Shown here: one piece after another, positions 44,534 to 51,637 of the stretch
How positions within the stretch are numbered: position 1 is the first letter of the stretch
Layout: each line of letters opens with the position of its first letter
Assembly (NCBI GenBank): GCA_964418645.1
Contig: CAYQME010000002.1
Location: 35,577 to 99,576 of the forward strand
From: JAADHG01 sp964418645
GTDB lineage: Bacteria > Bacteroidota > Bacteroidia > Flavobacteriales > Flavobacteriaceae
DNA length: 64,000 nucleotides
Reading direction: 5' to 3'
Position numbers and translations under genes: made by a program
Notes under the pieces: model-generated
What the model saw: the letters and a program-made list of their open reading frames with translations, nothing else
Told to the model about the DNA's origin: nothing
Database searches by the model: none

Positions 44534-45367
44534 ATGAAAAAAATTATTGTACCTATAGATTTTTCTGAGCATTCTGAATACGCATTATTAGCAGCTGCTA
44601 AGTTAGCTAAGAAAAACGGCGCTGAAGTTTTAGCCTTGCATATGTTAGAAATGTCGGATGTATTATTAACAAAATCAGATAGTGAACAACAACAAAAAGC
44701 AATGTTCTTTTTGAAATTGGTAGAACAAAAGTTTGAAACTTTTTTAGATAAACCGTATTTAAAAGATGTAAGAGTAAAGCCAATAATAAAACACTTTAAA
44801 GTGTTTAGTGAGCTTAATAATGTTGCCAAAGAGCACAACGCAGATTTAATTGTAATGGGTTCTCATGGAGCAAGTGGTGTTAAAGAATTTTTTGTTGGAT
44901 CTAATACAGAGCGTGTTGTGAGATATGCTGATGTTCCTGTTTTGGTAATTAAAAATAAGATTTCAAACATAGATTTTGGAACTGTAGTTTTTGTAACTAA
45001 TTTTGATGAATCTTGTGTAAAATCATACTTAAAAGCAGTAAAAATGTTTGATGTTTTAGGTACTAAGCTAAAACTACTTTATGTTAACTTACCTAATGAA
45101 TTGTTTAGAAGCTCGGTAGAAATTGAAAATAAAATTGCAGCGTTTTTAATGAATGCAGATGGTAATTTAGATAAACTTAACGATGTTGCTTATCAAGCAG
45201 ACTATACTGTAGAGCAAGGTGTTATAAATTATTCAAATAAAGTAGGTGCCGATTTAATTGCCATTTCAACTCATGGAAGAACAGGCATTTCTCATTTTTT
45301 TGCTGGAAGTATTGGCGAAGATTTAGTAAATCACTCTTCACTCCCAGTAATTACATTTAAGATTTAA
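44534..45367 (+). CDS. Universal stress protein with two Usp domains
   Basis: The 277-residue protein has tandem UspA domains (about 1-140 and 145-277). The first has the ATP-binding motif VMGSHGASGVKEFFVGSNTERV and the second STHGRTGISHFFAGSIGEDL. It follows hemN by 30 bp without a visible terminator, so it probably shares hemN's low-oxygen promoter. Usp genes are often linked to cbb3 and hemN genes in Bacteroidota. Confidence 0.9.
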   Translation: MKKIIVPIDFSEHSEYALLAAAKLAKKNGAEVLALHMLEMSDVLLTKSDSEQQQKAMFFLKLVEQKFETFLDKPYLKDVRVKPIIKHFKVFSELNNVAKEHNADLIVMGSHGASGVKEFFVGSNTERVVRYADVPVLVIKNKISNIDFGTVVFVTNFDESCVKSYLKAVKMFDVLGTKLKLLYVNLPNELFRSSVEIENKIAAFLMNADGNLDKLNDVAYQADYTVEQGVINYSNKVGADLIAISTHGRTGISHFFAGSIGEDLVNHSSLPVITFKI

Positions 45368-45399
45368 CAGATAAAATTCAAGTATATTTTTTAGTGGAT

Positions 45400-45448
45400 A
45401 ATATTAAGAATTAAATATATAGAAAGTTATTTTTCAAATCTTAATATT
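45400..45448. terminator. Weak terminator between the Usp and surface-protein genes
   Basis: AATATTAAGA (45400-45409) and TCTTAATATT (45439-45448) form a 10-bp A/T-rich inverted repeat with a 29-nt loop between convergent genes. Confidence 0.35.
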
Positions 45449-45449
45449 G

Positions 45450-46466
45450 TTATTTTGAATATTCTAATCTACTACCTGCTGCATCAATTTCATAATGAAA
45501 ATCTATTTCAAATAAATATGCATCATTGTTATAATCATCTGTAGGGTTGGTAGCATCTCTATAAATTCTGCAAAGCAACATACTTGATATTACTTTTCCA
45601 GTGCCATCTATTACACCAATTTCAGTTAATGCATGTTCATAAGCCAAAACTGTTCCTACAGAAGGGTGAGTAGTACTACCGCTAATGGTTGAAGTATCAG
45701 GAAAAACATCTCCTATATTTATCCATGTATATTCTATAGCCCATACTACGCTACTTGAACCCACATTTGTTTTTGCGGACCAATGCACATGGGGTTCAAT
45801 AGAAGAACCTTCTTTCCAGGCATGAGGTAATTGAACTGTAAAGTATAATTCTTTTTCACTATCTGGATCAAATTTATAGGATATAACACCTTGACTTCCA
45901 GAGCCATTATTTTTAAAAATATCATACCCTGGTGGTTTTGTACCTTCTTTTTTAGTCGAAGTAACGGGAACTTTAATATCATCCCAACGTGTTGCAGTCC
46001 CTTCATAACTTAATGACCCATCATTTTCTATGTACGTATTATTTGTACCATCGCCTATTCTTGTATTTCCGGAATTGTCTATAGTCATTCTTTCAGACCC
46101 GAGTGTTGTTAAGTGTATTTTATCTTCATCGACATTTTGTTCAACCTCAATTTTTGTATCATTATCAGCGTCAACTATTTTATCAGGAGAACCAGTTGCC
46201 AATTCAATCCATGAGCCACTGTAAAACCAAAAGCTTTGTGTGTCTGTATCAAACACTAAAAGTCCTGTTACAGGAGAAGCTATACTAGTTCTTTGGCTTG
46301 TAAGCATTCTTGGAATTAATATCCCTTTAGTTGTAGATTGTACATCAAGCATTGATGATGCATCTGGAGTTGTAGTACCTATACCGACTTGTGCAAAAGC
46401 AGTACTATTTATAAATAAAGCAGTTGCCAAAATTAGTCCTGTAACTTTAAGATTAATATGTTTCAT
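45450..46466 (-). CDS. Secreted structural-type protein with VGIGTTTP head
   Basis: The 338-residue protein has a signal peptide (to STAFAQ) and the common Bacteroidota secreted-fibre start VGIGTTTPDASSMLDVQSTTKG, followed by PRMLTSQRTSI and VTGLLVFDTDT. The C-terminal half (about 165-338) is a beta-rich domain with HVHWSAKTN. The head resembles phage tail-fibre and adhesin repeats. It follows the T9SS gene by 11 bp and would be co-transcribed with it. Role as a surface fibre is inferred. Confidence 0.72.
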   Translation of the reverse strand: MKHINLKVTGLILATALFINSTAFAQVGIGTTTPDASSMLDVQSTTKGILIPRMLTSQRTSIASPVTGLLVFDTDTQSFWFYSGSWIELATGSPDKIVDADNDTKIEVEQNVDEDKIHLTTLGSERMTIDNSGNTRIGDGTNNTYIENDGSLSYEGTATRWDDIKVPVTSTKKEGTKPPGYDIFKNNGSGSQGVISYKFDPDSEKELYFTVQLPHAWKEGSSIEPHVHWSAKTNVGSSSVVWAIEYTWINIGDVFPDTSTISGSTTHPSVGTVLAYEHALTEIGVIDGTGKVISSMLLCRIYRDATNPTDDYNNDAYLFEIDFHYEIDAAGSRLEYSK

Positions 46467-46477
46467 TTTTTTGAGTA

Positions 46478-48457
46478 TTAATTTATTATTTTATATGTTT
46501 CTTTACCTTGATTTGATTCAATAAGAACAAAAAACAGACCTTCTTGATATGAAAAAGGAATTGTTATTTCTGTTTGTTTAATTTCTGTTTGTTCAACCTC
46601 TATTATTTTTTGACCTAGAACATTATATATTGATATATGGTTTAATGGTATTTTACTTTTATTATTAATGACGATGCTATTATTGCCATTGTAATACACA
46701 TTTATAGCCTTTCTATTTAATGTACTTACATTTAAAGTTGCTTCTTTGAATACAATTTTAAATCTGTCTAAATATTCTCCAGGAGGTAAGTTTGGGTTAA
46801 AATCTGATAATGATAAATTATAAGTTGTATTTAATACTGTATCTTTTATATAAACGGTATCACTAAACCCTTCAAGAGCATCTAGCATAATTGTATGTGT
46901 GCCAGCCTGTGTAATGATGAGACCCAAAGGAAACTCATAGGTATTAATATATGTACCAACACCTTGAATAACATATTTTTTAGTTAAGTCATTATCAATT
47001 ATATAAAACAATTCATCTTCTCTGGGATTTGGCATGAGAGCATCATAACCTGGGTTATAACTTAAATTTGCTGGTGAGTCTGGTAGAAAACCTAAAACTA
47101 ATTGTCTGTGAAAACTATCAGGGTCTTCATATCCTATTCTTATAAAACTATTAGCAGCGATATTATTATTTTGCTGTGCTTTTTTAGAATCATCAATTTT
47201 GTATTGATAGGAGTCTCCAGAACTTTCAGTTTTAAAAACTCTTTGAGAATTTTTGAATATAATATTACCAGTTCCAGTAGCTTCAATAAAAAACCCTTGT
47301 CCAACTGCCATATATTGTGTAGGAGCTGTAACTCCATTAGAATTTCCTAAACCTGCTACTAAACTAGATGCTAATGAAGGCGCAACACCTGCAGTGAGAT
47401 TTACAGTAGCATATCCTCCTAAATAGTCTGATAGATTATGAGAAGTAGAACCACCATCACACCAAAAATGTAAGGTGCCATCAAATACTGCTAAGTTATC
47501 ATTGATAAATTTGTGTGAGTCAATTGCAGATGGATAAGGATTTCCTAATAATGATGATTCTCCTGCACTTATTGGGAACAGATATTCTCCATCATTCGGA
47601 ACTCCTTTAAAGGTATAATTTTGATTTGCAGCGAGTGTATTTGTCCCTTTCATTGTATAACCTTCACCAGGACTTAATGCCGTATTTTGGTCAATTTTAA
47701 TCCAATTTGCATATTCGCCATTACTACCTCTTGTATATTTATATAACCAGTTAGTATTTATGGTTAAAGGAGTAGTTACGTATCCACTACCATCTACTAT
47801 AGAAGGTAAACCGTTATAAGGAGACCCTGAATTAAATAATATTGATTGTGGCGTAAACGAGTTCACACTAGAGTCTGTACCATCAAACAAAATATCTGAA
47901 ATTAAATAAGTACCACTATTATTTATTGGAGAAGAGAAATAATTATAACTGAATGCAGAGGAATTACCTTGTTGATCTTTTAGCAACTTTCCTAAAACTG
48001 AAGTATTAGAATTTGCCCCTGTATGCGTTTGCACTAGTTGTGCATCGCCTACTAAGCGTAAATCACCACTTTTTAGAGAGACAGCATTATTAACAATTAT
48101 TCCAAAATTATCGGCAACTGAAACGCCTTTTTTTGTTGCGCCTATAATATCTATTTCTAAATTATAAAAGAAAATACTATCTGTTACTCCCGAAATATTT
48201 AAAACATCATTAACAGAACTCTTAAAAAATGTAGTACCCGAAATAGCTGTTGTGGTACCATTATTAACAAAATTATTGTTTAAATATAAATCACCATTAT
48301 TGTTGTGTGTACCTGTTGCTTTATTGGTATATACATCACCAAAATATACTGTGGTCGAAGATATAATTTGAAATGTTCCTTCATTTACTATTTGTGAAAA
48401 AAGGGGGGTGGTAATTAGAACATGCAAACACCATAAAATAAATTTATTTTGTTTCAT
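46478..48457 (-). CDS. T9SS type A sorting-domain protein
   Basis: The 659-residue protein has a signal peptide (MKQNKFILWCLHVLITTPLFSQ), a large beta-rich, Asn/Ser/Gly-rich passenger, and a C-terminal type A sorting domain (about 580-659) with ISIYNVLGQKIIEVEQ and EGLFFVLIES, ending KETYKIIN. It is sent through the type IX system and fixed or released at the surface. The start is the ATG at 48457; an upstream TTG adds two residues. A long palindrome of the Fnr-like type is just upstream. Confidence 0.87.
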   Translation of the reverse strand: MKQNKFILWCLHVLITTPLFSQIVNEGTFQIISSTTVYFGDVYTNKATGTHNNNGDLYLNNNFVNNGTTTAISGTTFFKSSVNDVLNISGVTDSIFFYNLEIDIIGATKKGVSVADNFGIIVNNAVSLKSGDLRLVGDAQLVQTHTGANSNTSVLGKLLKDQQGNSSAFSYNYFSSPINNSGTYLISDILFDGTDSSVNSFTPQSILFNSGSPYNGLPSIVDGSGYVTTPLTINTNWLYKYTRGSNGEYANWIKIDQNTALSPGEGYTMKGTNTLAANQNYTFKGVPNDGEYLFPISAGESSLLGNPYPSAIDSHKFINDNLAVFDGTLHFWCDGGSTSHNLSDYLGGYATVNLTAGVAPSLASSLVAGLGNSNGVTAPTQYMAVGQGFFIEATGTGNIIFKNSQRVFKTESSGDSYQYKIDDSKKAQQNNNIAANSFIRIGYEDPDSFHRQLVLGFLPDSPANLSYNPGYDALMPNPREDELFYIIDNDLTKKYVIQGVGTYINTYEFPLGLIITQAGTHTIMLDALEGFSDTVYIKDTVLNTTYNLSLSDFNPNLPPGEYLDRFKIVFKEATLNVSTLNRKAINVYYNGNNSIVINNKSKIPLNHISIYNVLGQKIIEVEQTEIKQTEITIPFSYQEGLFFVLIESNQGKETYKIIN

Positions 48458-48513
48458 AACCAAGCAGGTTTGGGGCTGTTATACTAGATAAATATAATTT
48501 ACTTATAAGTTAA

Positions 48514-48537
48514 AAAACATGACAAAAGTCATGTTTT
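48514..48537 (-). promoter_or_regulatory. Fnr-like palindrome upstream of the T9SS gene
   Basis: Perfect arms AAAACATGAC / GTCATGTTTT flank AAAA; the core is TGAC-N4-GTCA. The centre (48525.5) is 29.5 nt before a -7-like box TATATTTA (48496-48489, minus strand), the same spacing as at ccoS and hemN. Confidence 0.55.
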
Positions 48538-48612
48538 GTAGAAAAAATAGCATTTTAACCTAAAAAAGGCGTATTACATCGATAAATAATAATTTTTGTA
48601 ATGTTTTTTAAC

Positions 48613-49081
48613 TTATTATGTCTACTTATTTATATAAAACACTAAAGCGAGTAGGGATTACTCGCTTTAGGCTTAAAACACCTTTTGGATTATAAATTAC
48701 CGCTTCAATTGTTATTAATCCAAACTATCTGAAAAAAGGTGTTTCTTTCTGTTAATTGTTTTTATTTGTAATAAAATTTATTCATTCAATCATTGCAGAG
48801 ACATTGGTCAAAGGGTCCAATGCCTCTTTTTATTTGCAATGAATGTTAACTTTATACAGGATTACCTCTTTGTGTCAATTGCTATTAATCCAACATTTTG
48901 TATAAAGTTATTTTTGTTACTCATTTTGTTTTTTTTATAAAATATGTTTCTTAGATAATAATCTTACTTTTTATGTTATAAAAACACTGCCAAGGCATTA
49001 GGAATCACGTTCCTAATGCCTTTATTAGCAATGCTAGTGTGTTGCTATTAACACGTCTTAGTAAATGGATTATTATGTCTA
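48613..49081. repeat. Non-coding tandem array of structured elements, flanked by direct repeats
   Basis: No gene is seen here. Three units recur at about 165 nt. Each starts with a strong hairpin: CTAAAGCGAGTA/TACTCGCTTTAG (48642-48670); GAGACATTGG/CCAATGCCTC (48798-48826); AAGGCATTAGGAA/TTCCTAATGCCTT (48992-49022). In units 1 and 2 a long stem follows (48676-48744; 48848-48909), with different arm sequences but a shared inner block TCAATTGYTATTAATCCAA. Unit 3 keeps only TTGCTATTAA (49039-49054). The 12-mer TTATTATGTCTA occurs at both ends. Confidence 0.6.
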
Positions 49082-49109
49082 GGTAACTGTAATTCAAGGT
49101 TTTTATGTT

Positions 49110-49547
49110 TTATATTATTGGCTGCTTATCATTTATTTTTTTAGATTCTAAAAGTGTATTTATTTTTTCTTTTGTTAATGGCTTGGTTATATACCCAGAG
49201 CAAAATTCGAAACTTAAAGCTTCAGATATGTCTTCTTCATTATTGGATGAGGATAAAAAATAAACCTTTATAGGGCTTTTTAATATCCCTTTTATTTTTG
49301 ATAACTTATTTAAAAATTGAAAACCATTCATTATAGGCATATTAATATCTAGTAGTATTACATCAGTATTTACAATTGTGTTATCTCCAGAATCTATTTT
49401 TTTGTCATTAAAATATTTAAAAGCATCAACACTACTATTAAAAATTTTTGTGACCAAATTTTTATTTACAAGGGATATCAATTTTTTATTGACAAAACAA
49501 TCAATCTTATTATCATCTATTATCACTATGTTTTTTATTTTTTTCAT
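49110..49547 (-). CDS. Single-domain response regulator
   Basis: The 145-residue protein is a CheY-like receiver: acidic pocket IIDDNK (residues 9-14), phosphoacceptor D67 in DVILLDINMP, and a conserved Lys in YITKPLT. It has no output domain. Its ATG overlaps the stop of the PAS kinase (ATGA), so the kinase probably phosphorylates it and it acts by protein contact or phosphorelay. Confidence 0.9.
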   Translation of the reverse strand: MKKIKNIVIIDDNKIDCFVNKKLISLVNKNLVTKIFNSSVDAFKYFNDKKIDSGDNTIVNTDVILLDINMPIMNGFQFLNKLSKIKGILKSPIKVYFLSSSNNEEDISEALSFEFCSGYITKPLTKEKINTLLESKKINDKQPII

Positions 49548-51010
49548 GCTTTAAATAGACTTGGTAATACAATGTCAAATTGTGTTTCTTTGTTTATAAT
49601 ACTTGTAGCAGTAATATTGCCTTTTAGTTTCTCTACAGTATTTTTAGTGATGTATAATCCCAAGCCAGTTCCATCAGCAGTGTTATTGCTTCTATAATAC
49701 AAATCAAATATTTTATCTACTTCATCTCTTTTAATTCCCATGCCATTGTCTTTAATTGTAATTTTAATGCCTTCTTTTGTTTTTAATGCATTTAGTATTA
49801 CAAAAGGGGTATGTGTTTTAGTTTTAGGTCTTTTGTATTTAATAGCATTTTGCAAAAGCGATTTTAAAACGGAGCTTAGCATTTGTAGGTTAGAATAAAA
49901 TGTTAATTCTTTTGGGATGTTTAAATTAAAGCTAATGTCTTTAAAACCATCGTTATGTTTTAGTGAAGTAATACATTGTTTTATTAACTTATTAAAATTA
50001 ATGTTTTCATTTGGCAAAGATTTCTCTATAATTTCTGAAGCTGTTGCAAGGTTGTCTACAATTACCTTTCCTGTGATTAATGTTTGTTCGAACATATCCA
50101 GAAGTTCTTTGGCGTCTGCATTAAGTGGTTCGTGTTTCATTAAAGCTACTAATCCTTCTAGCGAGGTGTAAGGTGCCCTTAAATCATGACTTGAGCGATA
50201 TAAAAACAACTCAAGTTCTTTCGATTTTTTACTTAAGGCTTCAGTAATCTCTTTTCGTTCGGTAATATCTCTTGCAATGTTTAGAACTAAATTATTATTA
50301 TTAAGAAGAACATGATTTGAAATAAGCTCAATATCTATCTTTTTGCTTTGTTTAGGCGTTATTTGAAATTCAAACAGTTTCGGTTTTTTTGATTGTATTT
50401 TTAAAGAATTAATAAAAAACTCTCTATCAGTTTTAGATAGTAAATTTGTATTACCTATATATTTATTAATGATCTCTTTTCTAGTATAACCAGACATTTT
50501 CTCGGCAGCAATATTACAGTTTAATACTTTTCCTTTACTATTAGAAATAAAATAAGCATCAGGTGCTAAATCAAAAAGTAATTTAAACTTGTTTTCGGCA
50601 ATCTTTAAGTTCGAAATATTTTCCTTTGATTTTGTAATATCAAAACGTATAGCGACATATTTTTCAATAACATCCAGTTTGTTTGTAAAAGGAACAATAG
50701 TAGCATTGACCCAATAAAAACTACCGTCTTTGTTTTTGTTGCATATCTCTCCTTTCCAAATTTTATTAGTACTAATTGTTGCCCACAGATCTTTAAAGAT
50801 ACTATCCGGTTGTTTGCCAGATTTTAAAATACGGTGGTTTTGCCCCAATAGCTCTTGCTCGTCGTAACCAGAGATTTTACAAAAGGTATCATTTACATAA
50901 ATAATAATTCCTTTGGGGTCGGTTATAGAAACTAAAGCAGTACTATCCAACGATTTTATAAGCTGTAGCTCTTGGGTATTATGCCATATTTCTTTAGAAC
51001 TTATTTCCAT
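49544..51010 (-). CDS. PAS-domain sensor histidine kinase
   Basis: The 488-residue protein has two PAS domains (about 20-130 and 138-250) and a HisKA/HATPase core. H275 is in LYRSSHDLRAPYTSLEG, with the N-box LLQNAIKYKRP, G1 DNGMGIKRDEVDKIF, and G2 GTGLGLYITK. No membrane helix is seen, so it is cytosolic. The gene overlaps the STAS-like gene by 10 bp and the response regulator by 4 bp. Confidence 0.9.
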   Translation of the reverse strand: MEISSKEIWHNTQELQLIKSLDSTALVSITDPKGIIIYVNDTFCKISGYDEQELLGQNHRILKSGKQPDSIFKDLWATISTNKIWKGEICNKNKDGSFYWVNATIVPFTNKLDVIEKYVAIRFDITKSKENISNLKIAENKFKLLFDLAPDAYFISNSKGKVLNCNIAAEKMSGYTRKEIINKYIGNTNLLSKTDREFFINSLKIQSKKPKLFEFQITPKQSKKIDIELISNHVLLNNNNLVLNIARDITERKEITEALSKKSKELELFLYRSSHDLRAPYTSLEGLVALMKHEPLNADAKELLDMFEQTLITGKVIVDNLATASEIIEKSLPNENINFNKLIKQCITSLKHNDGFKDISFNLNIPKELTFYSNLQMLSSVLKSLLQNAIKYKRPKTKTHTPFVILNALKTKEGIKITIKDNGMGIKRDEVDKIFDLYYRSNNTADGTGLGLYITKNTVEKLKGNITATSIINKETQFDIVLPSLFKA

Positions 51011-51435
51011 GTTAAGTCTTGAGGCTTATATAGTAAATAATCTATACCTTGTTCAATGGTTTTAAATACTTTTGTAGGTATATAAGGTTTGTAAATTCTT
51101 ATATAATTATGAATCATTAATTTAATGGGTAATGAATTGGCTACAAACGCAATTTTAGAAAAACATGCTTTTAACTTCGAATCTTTTGCAAGTAAACTAA
51201 AAGTACTACTAGATATTACACCAGTAACATCTCTACTATCTATTAATATTGGAATATGGTTTTCTTTAGCAATAGTTGTTGCAAGATTTATGTATATTTT
51301 TAATTGTTCGGTTTTAAAATCTTTACATCTTTTCTGATTTACAATCTTGAGATATAAAAAACCACGTTTATCTATATAATAAGTTTTACCAGGTTTAATA
51401 GTCTTTTCATCAATCAAAATGTGTTCATCTGTCAT
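51001..51435 (-). CDS. STAS/SpoIIAA-like protein
   Basis: The 144-residue protein has alternating strands and helices (YYIDKRGFLYLKIVNQK, then IPILIDSRDVTGVISSSTF and FSKIAFVANSLPIKLMIHNYI) that suggest the SpoIIAA/STAS-like fold found in some flavobacterial proteins. No conserved phospho-serine motif is clear. It heads the operon with the PAS kinase and a receiver, so a partner-switch or sensor-coupling role is possible. Confidence 0.65.
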   Translation of the reverse strand: MTDEHILIDEKTIKPGKTYYIDKRGFLYLKIVNQKRCKDFKTEQLKIYINLATTIAKENHIPILIDSRDVTGVISSSTFSLLAKDSKLKACFSKIAFVANSLPIKLMIHNYIRIYKPYIPTKVFKTIEQGIDYLLYKPQDLTWK

Positions 51436-51480
51436 AATACAAATTTGAAATCGTGAAAAATGTTTTACACTAAAACCTAA

Positions 51481-51496
51481 ACAACACCCATACCAA
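51481..51496 (-). promoter_or_regulatory. Candidate sigma-54 promoter of the STAS/PAS-kinase operon
   Basis: The minus strand reads TGGTATGGGTGTTGTT, close to TGGCACG-N4-TTGCW, with GG at -24 but GT in place of GC at -12. A TAnnTTTG box (TAATTTTG, 51502-51495) overlaps, so either sigma class may apply. Confidence 0.35.
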
Positions 51497-51583
51497 AATT
51501 ACAATACGGGATAATTAAGAATGTAAAATCCTAACACAGAGATAGATAAATAATTTTATTAATTTTAGAAGAATATTTACACA

Positions 51584-51636
51584 CACGAAATACCGTGAGT
51601 TTAAATTACATTATCTAATTTCCACGAAATATCGTG
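51584..51636. promoter_or_regulatory. Paired CACG...CGTG palindromes (candidate enhancer sites)
   Basis: CACGAAATACCGTG (51584-51597) and CACGAAATATCGTG (51623-51636) are nearly identical 14-mers, 39 nt apart. They lie about 100-155 nt upstream of the sigma-54-like element, and a partial copy GAAATCGTG is at 51447-51455. The adjacent gene encodes a sigma-54 activator. Confidence 0.45.
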
Positions 51637-51637
51637 A

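Noticed and set aside
48613..49081. Possible CRISPR array or integron attC sites
   Set aside because: Units are about 165 nt and differ outside short blocks, spacers are not uniform, no cas or integrase gene is near, and no RYYYAAC/GTTRRRY core pair is clear.
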